In this document: positions 26,808-34,959 of the stretch, in pieces | Layout of the letters: each line of letters starts with the position of its first letter | How positions within the stretch are numbered: position 1 is the first letter of the stretch | Assembly: GCF_024699925.1 (NCBI RefSeq) | Contig: NZ_JAJOMX010000001.1 | Coordinates: 3,076,001-3,140,000, forward strand | Direction: 5' to 3' | Length of the DNA stretch: 64,000 bases | Source of the DNA: Mesorhizobium sp. J428 | GTDB taxonomy: Bacteria > Pseudomonadota > Alphaproteobacteria > Rhizobiales > Rhizobiaceae | Position numbers and translations under genes: made by a program | Notes under the pieces: generated by a model | What the model saw: the letters and a program-made list of their open reading frames with translations, nothing else | Databases searched by the model: none | What the model was told of the DNA's origin: nothing

Positions 26808-27637
26808 CGAGCGGAGCTTCCGAACAGCCGGGCAACCCGATCCTGCGCGTTCTGGCCGCGACGAAATTCTACATGGTCGGCGGCAACCGGATGTACGCGG
26901 TCGACGACGTCTCCTTCGACGTGCGCCCGTCGGAGATTCTCGGCCTCGTCGGCGAATCCGGCAGCGGCAAGACGACACTGTCGCGCATCGTCGCCAGGCT
27001 GATAGACCAGGACGATGGGCGGGTCATTTTCGACGGAGCCGACATCACCGGAATGAGCGGTGCCAGGTTCGGGACGTCACCGAAAAGACGGTTGCTCCAG
27101 ATGGTCTTCCAGGACCCGCTGGCGAGCCTCAATCCGCGGTTCCGCGCCTTCGACGCGATCGCCAATCCGGTCCAGCGGCTCGGCACGCCGGAGGAAAGAC
27201 GCGACGTTCATGATCTGGTCGTCGAAGCTGCGTCGCATGCCGGCCTGCCCGAGCGCCTGCTGCACAGCTATCCGCATCAGCTCTCGGGCGGCCAGCGCGC
27301 GCGCGTGGACATCGCGCGGGCGATCGTGCTGAAGCCGAAGCTCGTGCTCCTCGACGAACCCACATCCGCGCTCGACGCGTCGCTTCAGGCGCACGTCATC
27401 CAGACGATTCTGCGGCTCCGCTCGGAACTCGGCGTGGCATTTATCTTCGTCAGCCACGACCTCAATCTCGTCCGACTGATCAGCGACCGGCTGCTGGTCA
27501 TGCACCGCGGCAAGGTGGTCGAGCAGGGCCAGGCTCAGGAAGTGTTCGAGAATCCGAGCGCGGATTATACAAGGCAGCTGATCTCGGCCATTCCCGTGCT
27601 CGGAAGGCAGCGGGCTGCAGCAAGGGTGACCGATTGA
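26804..27637 (+). CDS. ABC transporter ATP-binding protein, DppF/OppF type
   Basis: 277 residues. Walker A GESGSGKTT, Q-loop FQDPLASLNPRF, signature LSGGQRARVDIARA, Walker B LVLLDEPTSALDASLQ, H-loop SHDLN, and DYTRQLISAIP at the end. Last gene of the hyuA-hyuB-SBP-B-C-D-F operon, all on the plus strand with short or overlapping junctions. The gap to the convergent Nit1C flavoprotein gene (27638-27781) contains only weak inverted repeats (CTCGGG 27678-27683 with CCCGAG 27696-27701). Confidence 0.93.
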   Translation: MTSGASEQPGNPILRVLAATKFYMVGGNRMYAVDDVSFDVRPSEILGLVGESGSGKTTLSRIVARLIDQDDGRVIFDGADITGMSGARFGTSPKRRLLQMVFQDPLASLNPRFRAFDAIANPVQRLGTPEERRDVHDLVVEAASHAGLPERLLHSYPHQLSGGQRARVDIARAIVLKPKLVLLDEPTSALDASLQAHVIQTILRLRSELGVAFIFVSHDLNLVRLISDRLLVMHRGKVVEQGQAQEVFENPSADYTRQLISAIPVLGRQRAAARVTD

Positions 27638-27781
27638 CCACTGAGATACAGACTTTGCGTTCGCACAGCAGCTAGCACTCGGGAGCACGTCAAAGCCCGA
27701 GGGTAAGTGCCCGCAATGCGCGATCGCAAGGCCCTAGCTTGGGCTGTGCTGCCGAGCAGGTTCATATATCCGAGGTGAGCA

Positions 27782-29034
27782 TCAGGCTGCTACGCCGGCA
27801 GCTGTCTCCCGCAACGCTGAGGCAAGCTCCGACACGACATATTCCGCGTCCTTTCCGACGCTGAGAAAGCGCCCGGATCCCCATGTCCATAACCATGGCA
27901 GACCGAGCACGTAGACGCCCGGCACGCTGGTCACGCCACGGCGATGCACCGGATAGCCCGTGCCATCGAAGATCGGCAGGCCGACATAGGACCAGTCCGG
28001 ACGGAAGCCTGTTGCCCAAATCACGGACGACACGCCAGCGGCATCGAGGTCAAGCGACTCCGGTTCCGTGTCCGGACGCCAGACCGGCTCGTAGATGCTT
28101 GGCGGCGGGGCTGCGATGCCTTTTTCGGCGATGTGCCGGTCGATGAGTGCATTGATGCCATTGTAGACCCGGTCGGCATTGTCGAGATTGGTTCTCAGAT
28201 CCCGGTCGAACAGCAGCTTGGAGCCCGATACGTTCGATAGCCGGCCGTAGAGCGCCATGCCCTGGAGTGCGAATGCACGCAGGTCGATGTCGCGCCCGCC
28301 GTCACGTCCGGTCAGATAGTGATTGGTGTCGTGCTTCTTCTTGCCCATGCCGTCATCGGCAACGGTGATTCCGTACTGTCCGACGTCCCACAACCAGTCG
28401 ACGACGTCCCGGCCGCGATAGAAGCGGGCGCAGCGCGGCGCGTTGCCGGTGACCATATGCACCTTGCGTCCGGCGAGATGCAGATCTTCCGCGATCTGTG
28501 CCCCCGATTGCCCGGAGCCGACCACCACGACTGCGCCCTCGGGCAATTGAGCGGGATTGCGGTATTCGGCGGTGTGGATCTGGGCGATATGGCTGGGCAG
28601 CCGCTCGCCAATGCGCGGAATACTGGGTGCGCCATAGAGGCTGGTGGCCAGGATAACCGCGTCGGCGGTGGTCGTCCCGACCGTGCTTTCGATCCGGAAA
28701 CCGGTTCCCAGCCGCTGGACGCCAGTCACCGCCGTGTTCTCCAGCACAGGGGCTTTCACCTTGCGCACGAAAGCGTCGACATACTCGATGATCTGCTCCT
28801 TGACCATGAAGCCGTGGGGGTCCGGCCCGTCATAGGAATGGTCCGGCAATTGGCACTGCCAGTTCGGCGTGACCAGGCAGAAAGCGTCCCATCGCTGGTC
28901 TTTCCATTTGTGCACGACGGTCTCTTTCTCGAAGACGATATGGTCAATGCCGCGCTGGGAGAGATAGTAGCTGGCGGATAATCCGGCTTGTCCGCCCCCG
29001 ATGACGACGGCATTTACTGCGGTTTGAGAGTCAT
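27782..29034 (-). CDS. Flavin-dependent oxidoreductase, MSMEG_0569 family (Nit1C cluster)
   Basis: About 417 residues. FAD-binding VIGGGQAGLSASYYL near the N-terminus, a second nucleotide motif VVVGSGQSGAQIAEDL, and WATGFRPDWSYV near the C-terminus make it an FMO/MnoP-like flavoprotein. The ATG at 29032-29034 overlaps the stop of the upstream gene (ATGA) and reads MTLKPQ, then stops; adding one G near 29016-29018 gives MTLKPQVNAVVIGGG and the long frame. So the real start is almost surely 29034 with a one-base deletion in this sequence. Last gene of the cluster, whose members are all named for nitrogen-starvation conserved families. Confidence 0.88.
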
Positions 29035-29339
29035 GATGCGGCTCCGGGATTGTCCAGGATGAAGACTTCGCAGGTGACGGTGGCTCTTGGGTCGTCGTGG
29101 AAGCGGGCCGCTGTGGTTTCGATCCGCTGGAGCTGGCCAAGCGCCAACGTGCAGGGCCGTCCGTATTTGGCACGCACTCGCTCGGACGCGATGTTGAGCG
29201 CGTCGCGGCTACGCCGCAGAAACTCGTCGAGCGGGTAGGTCTGCCCCTCTGAAAAGTAATCCTTGATGACAAGGGAGGGCGAATAGCATTCCTCCCTCCT
29301 GTCATCCGGCCACACGATAACGAAGCGCATCTCAGGCAT
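29031..29339 (-). CDS. MSMEG_0570-family nitrogen starvation response protein (Nit1C cluster)
   Basis: 102 residues starting MPEMRF at the ATG 29337-29339, overlapping the glycosyltransferase stop by eight bases. WPDDRREECYSPSLVIKDYF and YPLDEFLRRSRDAL match the small conserved family found in Nit1C loci; function unknown. It overlaps the downstream flavoprotein start (ATGA). The ATG at 29328-29330 is an alternative start three residues later. Confidence 0.85.
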   Translation of the reverse strand: MPEMRFVIVWPDDRREECYSPSLVIKDYFSEGQTYPLDEFLRRSRDALNIASERVRAKYGRPCTLALGQLQRIETTAARFHDDPRATVTCEVFILDNPGAAS

Positions 29340-30492
29340 GGGCGAGCTCCCGCAACTCCGAATAGGCGGGAAGATGGGCCTTTGCGACGCGCTCCCAGCC
29401 ATGCGCGGCAGCGATCGCGAGCCCACGCTCGGCGAGCCGTCGACGCAGCGTTTCATTGAACGACAGCGCCATGGCGTCGGCGATAGACGCCGGTTTCAGC
29501 GGATCGCACCAGATGGCATCCTGGTCCGCCAGATACTCGGTGAAGGGTGCAATAGACGACACGACGACCGGTGTTCCGCTCGCCATCGCTTCCAGAACGC
29601 ATAAGCCGAAGCCTTCCCGCACGGACGGGAATACCAGCGCGTGCGCGAGACGATAGAGCGGCGCCATGTCGGCATCGGCAAGAGGACCGACGACGTGCAC
29701 GCCGGCAGCTGCGGAACCGGCCGATGCAAGTCGCGTGGAAAACTCCCGCTGGAAGGCGCCATGATCGAGCAGTGAGGCGCCGCCGGCGATGACCAGCTGC
29801 GCGTCCGGAAACAGAAGGCGTAGCTGGAGGAACGCTTCGAGGATGCGTACCGTGTTCTTGCGCACCTCGACGCCCCCGACCGACAGCAGCACCGGCCCGG
29901 CACCCAGACCCAGGCTGTCGCGGAGCGGCTGCTCGGTTCCGTCTAGATGAGGGCCGAACCGGTCCGTGGCCACGCCATTGCCGGTAAGATCGGCGGCAAT
30001 GCCCCATTCCGCAGTCAGTCGCGATTGCCAAGTCCGGCTGACGACAAAGCAGCGGTCGGCGGCCCGGATTGCGCGAGCCTGCAGTTCTGCCAGACGGGGA
30101 TCAGCGAAGTCGTCGACGTGATGGACCGTTCGCACGAAGCCGGCAATGAGTCCGCGTTCCTTCAGTGTGGCGAGCGCGTTGCCGGAGATGCCGTCATGAG
30201 CGTGAAAAAGATCGAAGCGCCGAGCAGCCGCTGACTCGAAATGGCGGACATAGTCGGCGATCCGCTGCTCGACCATGGCCGTCATACCCGAAGGAGCGGT
30301 CACTACGGGGAAGGTTCGGGCGTCGCAGCGCGGCCGGCGGAAGAAGCCGTTTCCAGAACTATCCGGCGCGTGCAGTGTGACCGTGTGGCCGAGATCCTCC
30401 AAGGCTTCCGACAATTGCATGGCGTGCACCACCCCGCCTCGCGGGTTCGTGGAATGCGCCAACATGGCGATGCGCAGCGGACGGTCTATCAT
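29332..30492 (-). CDS. GT4 glycosyltransferase, MSMEG_0565 family (Nit1C cluster)
   Basis: 386 residues. RIAMLAHSTNPRGGVVHA is the family N-terminal loop; the C-terminal GT-B domain has VLLSVGGVEVRKN and the EX7E motif in REGFGLCVLE, as in retaining GT4 enzymes. Acceptor and sugar are unknown. Coupled to the AIR-synthase-like gene upstream (ATGA). A glycosyltransferase in a nitrile/cyanide-linked cluster suggests that an intermediate is glycosylated, but no product has been assigned to my knowledge. Confidence 0.9.
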   Translation of the reverse strand: MIDRPLRIAMLAHSTNPRGGVVHAMQLSEALEDLGHTVTLHAPDSSGNGFFRRPRCDARTFPVVTAPSGMTAMVEQRIADYVRHFESAAARRFDLFHAHDGISGNALATLKERGLIAGFVRTVHHVDDFADPRLAELQARAIRAADRCFVVSRTWQSRLTAEWGIAADLTGNGVATDRFGPHLDGTEQPLRDSLGLGAGPVLLSVGGVEVRKNTVRILEAFLQLRLLFPDAQLVIAGGASLLDHGAFQREFSTRLASAGSAAAGVHVVGPLADADMAPLYRLAHALVFPSVREGFGLCVLEAMASGTPVVVSSIAPFTEYLADQDAIWCDPLKPASIADAMALSFNETLRRRLAERGLAIAAAHGWERVAKAHLPAYSELRELAHA

Positions 30493-31493
30493 GCCGCTTG
30501 CTCCCGGGATGTCGGGCCTGTCGCTGTAGAGAGCGGCGCAAGGCCCATCAGAGCGGAAGCGGCGTGGTCGCGGATCGGCGCTCGCAGGCCTTCGGAGACG
30601 ATGGCGACCTCGCTCCCCTTGGTGATGGAACCGACGATCGCGGCGCTGACGCCCCGTCCGGTGAAGAGCCCAACGATCGCTTCGGCGTTTTCGGGTGCGG
30701 ATGCGAGCAGAAAACCAAAACTCGGGAACGTGGATAGCCAGCGTTCGAGCGTCACACCTTCCGGCACGGGCAACTGGTCCAGATCAATGTCTATACCGAC
30801 TCCGGAACACTCGGCCAGCATGATCGCAGTGCCCGGTATGCCGCCCTGGCTGATGTCCTTGGCGGCACGGGCGAGGCCGCGATCCGCGATCAACGCCATG
30901 AGATCGAGATCGCCCACGAGCCGTTGCGGAGGAGCTTGGATGGCCGCCTGCCAGTTGTTGAAGGGCTCGCGATAAGCGCCACGATGGTCGACGGCGGCAA
31001 TGAGGACGTCGCCCGGCCGGGCATCGAAACTGGTGAGGAGGTTTTTGCCGGCACGGCCGAGCACGGCGACGGCAAGTTGCACCTGGGGTGTTCGGATATT
31101 GGTGTGGCCGCCGACGATCGGCACGCCATAGGCCGCCGCCGCTGCCCGCATGCCTTCCAGAACTGGGGTCGCCTTTGCGTCGCCGTCTGCCCAGATTGCG
31201 TCGACCACGGCCAACGGGCGACCGCCCATCGCGGCGATGTCGGACAGATTGACCATGATACCGCACCAGCCGGCGAACCATGGATCGGCCGCCACGAACT
31301 CGTTCATGAAACCTTCGATGGCAAAGAGCAGATGGTTCTCGCCGTCCGGGATCGCCGCGCAATCGTCGCCCACGGCGACCATCGCACCGGCCAGCCCGAG
31401 CCGCGCCGCGACCGCGCCGATGTCGGCTTTTGCCGCGATGCCGCGGCTTTCCCGCAAAGAAGCAGCCAAAGCTTCGAGTGCCGCGCCGTCCAT
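30489..31493 (-). CDS. Sll0787-family AIR synthase-like protein (Nit1C cluster)
   Basis: 334 residues from the ATG at 31491-31493, one base after the acetyltransferase stop; an ATG at 31529 would add 12 residues. The fold is that of PurM/ThiL/SelD ATP-dependent enzymes: AVGDDCAAIPDG, FAGWCGIMVNLSDIAAMGG (metal/ATP region), IVGGHTN and DISQGGIPG. It may use ATP to activate an amide-like oxygen. Conserved partner of Sll0786 in cyanobacterial and proteobacterial Nit1 clusters. Confidence 0.88.
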   Translation of the reverse strand: MDGAALEALAASLRESRGIAAKADIGAVAARLGLAGAMVAVGDDCAAIPDGENHLLFAIEGFMNEFVAADPWFAGWCGIMVNLSDIAAMGGRPLAVVDAIWADGDAKATPVLEGMRAAAAAYGVPIVGGHTNIRTPQVQLAVAVLGRAGKNLLTSFDARPGDVLIAAVDHRGAYREPFNNWQAAIQAPPQRLVGDLDLMALIADRGLARAAKDISQGGIPGTAIMLAECSGVGIDIDLDQLPVPEGVTLERWLSTFPSFGFLLASAPENAEAIVGLFTGRGVSAAIVGSITKGSEVAIVSEGLRAPIRDHAASALMGLAPLSTATGPTSREQAA

Positions 31494-31494
31494 C

Positions 31495-32037
31495 TCAGGC
31501 CGCCCGGCGCCGCAGCGCGACAAAGCCATGCTCCGGCGAGAAGCAGGGCGGATAGTGGGTCAGGTCGGCCTGCATCTTTACATGCGGACGACCGTGGAAG
31601 GAGATCCGGTCGACCACGGTCCAGTTCAGGCGGCGGAACAGCAGCTCGTTCTGCTCCTGCACATGGGCCAGGAAGACGCTACATCCCATCGCGTGGGCGG
31701 AACTGACGGCGAGCCGGATCAGCGTCGCCCCGACGTCGCCGACGCGGCGGAATTCCGTGTCGACTGCCAGCCTCGAACCCCACCACAGGCCCGGCTCCTC
31801 CTCGTGGATGCGCACCGTGCCCACCACCCGGTCGGCGGCGACGCCCAACATGGAAAGCGCCACGATCGGGATGGCGTAGTCGTCGACCGCGTCGCGGTCG
31901 TCGCCGTGGAAAATGCCCTGCTCCTCGCAGAAAACGATGCGGCGTAGCGCATGCGCCTGCTCGCGCTCCCAGCGTGAGGCTGCGAACTTCACCTGGAATT
32001 CGCTTGGCATGAAGGATTGGAAGGGCTCGAAGATCAT
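31495..32037 (-). CDS. GNAT acetyltransferase, MSMEG_0567/Sll0786 family N-terminal type (Nit1C cluster)
   Basis: 180 residues. RRIVFCEEQGIF and the acetyl-CoA-binding segment RVGDVGATLIRLAVSSAHA fit the GNAT fold; the C-terminus FHGRPHVKMQADLTHYPP is typical of this family. In some organisms GNAT and AIR-synthase-like domains are fused; here they are separate adjacent genes. Start overlaps the radical SAM stop (ATGA). Confidence 0.88.
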   Translation of the reverse strand: MIFEPFQSFMPSEFQVKFAASRWEREQAHALRRIVFCEEQGIFHGDDRDAVDDYAIPIVALSMLGVAADRVVGTVRIHEEEPGLWWGSRLAVDTEFRRVGDVGATLIRLAVSSAHAMGCSVFLAHVQEQNELLFRRLNWTVVDRISFHGRPHVKMQADLTHYPPCFSPEHGFVALRRRAA

Positions 32038-33153
32038 GACGCCAGCACCCTTTCATATGAGGAAAGGGCCGAGCAGGCGCCGCATTTGCCGCAACCCGCC
32101 TTGATGTCGGTGGCCTTCAGACCGCCGGCGACCAGCATCTTCGACAGCGGCCCAAGGATCGAGTGCATAAAGGCGGGCGAGGGCGTCGGGTGGCTCTCGA
32201 GCGGAGTGCCGGATATCGGCACGAAGGGCACCACGAAAGGATAGACCCCGATCGCGACCAGCGTCTCGCAAACGCTCAGGATCGCTTCCGCCGTGTCGCC
32301 GAGACCGGCAAGAATGTAGGTCGAGACCTGCCCGCGACCGAAGACCGGAACGGCGGCTCGGAAGGCGGAAAGATAGCTTTCCACCGGCACCTGCGCCTTG
32401 CCCGGCATGATGCGCTGGCGGAGTTCCGGCGTGACAACCTCCAGGTGCATGCCGAGCGCGTCGACGCCAGCGCCCCGCATGCGGTGGTACCAGACGTCGT
32501 CGTCTGGCGGCTCGCATTGCGCCTGGATCGGCAAGTCCACCGCCGCCTTGACTGCCCTGGCGCTATCGGCGAGCACCGCAGCGCCGCGGTCGCCGCCGCG
32601 CGGCGTCCCGGTGGTCATCACCATATGCTTGACACCGTCCAGATCGACTGCCGCCTTCGCCACCTCGGCGAGTTGCGCCGGGGTCTTGTGCGCGATCGTC
32701 CGGCCGGCTGCGAGAGATTGGCCGATCGCGCAGAACTGGCAGGTCTTGGTGCGACTCTGGTAGCGAATGCAGGTCTGCAGCACAGTTGTCGCCAGCACGT
32801 CGCGGCCATGCAGTACGGCGATCTGCGAATAGGGGATGCCGTCCGCCGTCGTCAGGTCGTAGAAGTTGGGCCGCAGCGGAAACGAGACGTCACCGACATG
32901 TCTCCCTTCACGACTGATCCTGCTCCTGCCGAAAGCGTCCGGCTTCTCTACCAGATACGGGCTTTCGAACGCCGGCGCGGTGTGCACGGGGCACCATGAC
33001 GGTCATGCCGTCTATCGTCATGGCTTTATGGTCGGACGGGCCGGCGCCGCCGCGGCGGCTTTCGGAACCGGCTTTCGGATCAACCAGCCGCGCTCCGAAC
33101 GACTGTAATTCGTTGATCAACTGCTCGGTCGGCAATGTCGCCTGGCTCTCCAT
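32034..33153 (-). pseudogene. Radical SAM protein, MSMEG_0568 family (frameshifted; Nit1C cluster)
   Basis: The ATG at 33151-33153 has AGGAG eight bases upstream and reads [16 protein letters not shown] to MTVMVP; one extra G in the run 32988-32991 then breaks the frame. Removing it joins VHTAPAFESPYLVEK and the rest to 32034, about 372 residues. Cysteines are LQTCIRYQSRTKTCQFCAIGQ, spaced C-x9-C-x2-C rather than the classical C-x3-C-x2-C, and the C-terminus carries GCGKCGACS, a possible second cluster site. The first 74 bases overlap the nitrilase 3' end. It probably makes a radical-derived modification on an unknown substrate in this pathway. Confidence 0.88.
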
Positions 33154-34090
33154 CCTGGGATCTCCTGAGTTCGGATTGGGCCGTGAAAGGCTGAGTGAGG
33201 TGAAGCGGCGCGGCGGGCCGCGGATCGAGCGAGAGGCTGAGAAGTTCCGGCCGGGCATAGTGGCCTACCGAATCCATCATGCGCTTGCGCTTGACGATGA
33301 GGGTCATGTCGAGGTCGGCGACGAGGATGCCTTCTCCCGATGTCAGCGGCGGCACGACATGCTTGCCTTCCGGCGAGATGATCGCGGTCATGCAGCCGCC
33401 GACCAGCGCCTTCTGCAGGACGGGATCCGGCGTTACCGAGGCAATCTGTTCCTCGGAGAGCCAGCCGGTGGCGTTGACGACGAAGCAGCCGCTTTCCAGC
33501 GCGTGATGGCGGATCGTCACCTCGATCTGCTCGCCGAAGATCGGCCCGACCAGCGAGCCGGGAAACTGTGCGACATGGATCTCCTCGTGCTGCGCCATCA
33601 GCGCGTAGCGGGCGAGCGGATTGTAGTGCTCCCAGCAGGCGAGCGCGCCGACGCGGCCGACGGCGGTGTCGACCACCGTCAGACCGGCACCGTCGCCCTG
33701 GCCCCAGATCATGCGCTCATGAAAGGTCGGCGTGATCTTGCGGCGCTTAAGCAGAATCGAGCCGTCAGCATCGAAGACGAGCTGTGTGTTGTAGAGCGAT
33801 CCATGATCGCGCTCGTTGATGCCGAGGACGACGACAACGCCATGCTTCCTCGCCGCGGAAGACACGGCGTCCGTCTCCGCGCCGGGCACAGGGACCGCGT
33901 TCTCATAGAGCCGAACATGCTCCTTGCCGGACAGCACCGGCGGCAGCACGAAGGAGAAGTAGGGATACCAGGGCACGAAGGTCTCAGGGAAGACCACGAG
34001 CCTAGCACCCTTGCCGGCGGCCTCGTCGATTGCGGCGAGAACCTTCTCCATGGTACCGGCGCGCGAGCCGAGATCAGGCGCAATCTGCAC
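33080..34090 (-). CDS. nit1: Nit1-family nitrilase (Nit1C cluster)
   Basis: Carbon-nitrogen hydrolase with the catalytic triad in [10 protein letters not shown] (Glu), [12 protein letters not shown] (Lys) and [12 protein letters not shown] (Cys). From the GTG at 34088-34090 it has 336 residues, but an ATG at 34123-34125 reads MPTSPTVR and, if two bases of the CGCGCG stretch near 34098-34105 are removed, continues [12 protein letters not shown], the usual family N-terminus; the gene therefore probably starts at 34125 with a two-base insertion here. The C-terminal 40 residues beyond [13 protein letters not shown] overlap the radical SAM gene and look unconserved. Nit1C loci have been linked to growth on cyanide as nitrogen source in pseudomonads. 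Confidence 0.92.
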   Translation of the reverse strand: MQIAPDLGSRAGTMEKVLAAIDEAAGKGARLVVFPETFVPWYPYFSFVLPPVLSGKEHVRLYENAVPVPGAETDAVSSAARKHGVVVVLGINERDHGSLYNTQLVFDADGSILLKRRKITPTFHERMIWGQGDGAGLTVVDTAVGRVGALACWEHYNPLARYALMAQHEEIHVAQFPGSLVGPIFGEQIEVTIRHHALESGCFVVNATGWLSEEQIASVTPDPVLQKALVGGCMTAIISPEGKHVVPPLTSGEGILVADLDMTLIVKRKRMMDSVGHYARPELLSLSLDPRPAAPLHLTQPFTAQSELRRSQDGEPGDIADRAVDQRITVVRSAAG

Positions 34091-34172
34091 GGCGGCGACG
34101 CGCGTACGGTCGGACTGGTCGGCATGGCTTATCCTTTCTAGGGGAACGGCGGGCCAGAGCCGCCGGACATCG

Positions 34173-34655
34173 TCACAGCGTCCAGGTGTCGAGGATGAAG
34201 GCGTTGGCCTTGCGATGGAGCAACACGAGGTCGAGCACGTCGAGAGGGCTGATCGGCGTGATGCCTTCGATCAGCGACGGCTCGCCATGGCCATACAGCG
34301 CCTGCAGAGCGAAGCGGCAGGCATAGACCTTGCCGCCCTCGGAAATGAATTTCGTGATCTGGTTGTTGAAGTTGAGATGGCCCGGGAACGCCTCGTCACC
34401 GATCTTGGGGAAGCCGCGCTGTACGCCCAGCGTCACACCCGGCCCGTAGAGCAGCACCGAGGTCTCAAAGCCCTTGCGGAGGAGGCGCGTCGCCTGCAGC
34501 AGGTTGACGAACCCGATGGAGCCTTCGAAGGCGACGGTGTGAAAGGTGACGAGCGCCTTTTCGCCGGGCTCGGCCTTCACGTCTTCGAACAGTTTCTGCT
34601 CATAGTCGACAAAGAAATCGCCCTTCTTGTGCGGCGGCTGCGTGACGGTTGGCAT
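34173..34655 (-). CDS. MSMEG_0572/Sll0783-family nitrogen starvation response protein (Nit1C cluster)
   Basis: 160 residues from the ATG at 34653-34655, preceded by [27 protein letters not shown] and [12 protein letters not shown] have a DsrE-like alpha/beta look; [19 protein letters not shown] contains a single cysteine in the position where DsrE proteins often have one. The homologue in Synechocystis (Sll0783) responds to nitrogen starvation. First gene of the cluster and nearest to the sigma-54 promoter. Confidence 0.88.
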   Translation of the reverse strand: MPTVTQPPHKKGDFFVDYEQKLFEDVKAEPGEKALVTFHTVAFEGSIGFVNLLQATRLLRKGFETSVLLYGPGVTLGVQRGFPKIGDEAFPGHLNFNNQITKFISEGGKVYACRFALQALYGHGEPSLIEGITPISPLDVLDLVLLHRKANAFILDTWTL

Positions 34656-34708
34656 TGCGTAGACTCCTTTCGCGAGAGCTTGCCCGGAGGGGCACGTAAA
34701 AGGACGAC

Positions 34709-34723
34709 GCAATCATTGTGCCA
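34709..34723 (-). promoter_or_regulatory. Sigma-54 (-24/-12) promoter of the Nit1C cluster
   Basis: On the minus strand the sequence reads TGGCACAATGATTGC: TGGCAC, five bases, TTGC, with the invariant GG and GC separated by exactly ten bases. It lies 54 bases upstream of the first Nit1C ATG, allowing a leader of about 40 bases. Immediately upstream on the same strand, TGCACCAAACTTGGCAC includes an NtrC-like half-site (TGCACCA). Sigma-54 control fits a nitrogen-scavenging cluster. Confidence 0.7.
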
Positions 34724-34730
34724 AGTTTGG

Positions 34731-34784
34731 TGCAGTCAATTTCTCATGCCATCGACGGCGTCGTGGATGAAAAATGCAGTCAAT
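34731..34784. repeat. Direct repeats TGCAGTCAAT upstream of the Nit1C promoter
   Basis: TGCAGTCAAT occurs at 34731-34740 and 34775-34784 (44-bp period) with a further AGTCAAT at 34879-34885. They lie upstream of the sigma-54 promoter in the 304-bp divergent spacer 34656-34959, where an activator would bind. Binding protein not identified. Confidence 0.4.
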
Positions 34785-34861
34785 ATGGATAAGACTAGGG
34801 TCAATCCTCCGCCAAGGCCGCTCGAATCCCGACCGGACGTTGCTCAAATGGGCATCACGAC

Positions 34862-34928
34862 GATATGCAACAATATGAAGTCAATCTGGCATTGCAAGGA
34901 CCTCCGGCGATTGATATGCAACAATATG
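34862..34928. promoter_or_regulatory. Two 16-bp perfect direct repeats, candidate MocR/GntR operator
   Basis: GATATGCAACAATATG occurs exactly at 34862-34877 and at 34913-34928, 51 bp apart (about five helical turns), just upstream of the MocR-type gene at 34960 and some 150 bp from the sigma-54 promoter of the divergent Nit1C cluster. MocR-family regulators such as GabR and PdxR bind direct repeats through paired winged helices, so these are the likely sites of that protein. Confidence 0.7.
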
Positions 34929-34959
34929 CATTCATTTCACGATGAATGAGGGGGATTGA

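Noticed and set aside
34715..34736. Full NtrC enhancer site next to the sigma-54 promoter
   Set aside because: GTGCCA-AGTT-TGGTGC has one good half-site only, the spacing is one base longer than the consensus, and it overlaps the promoter, where an enhancer would not normally sit.
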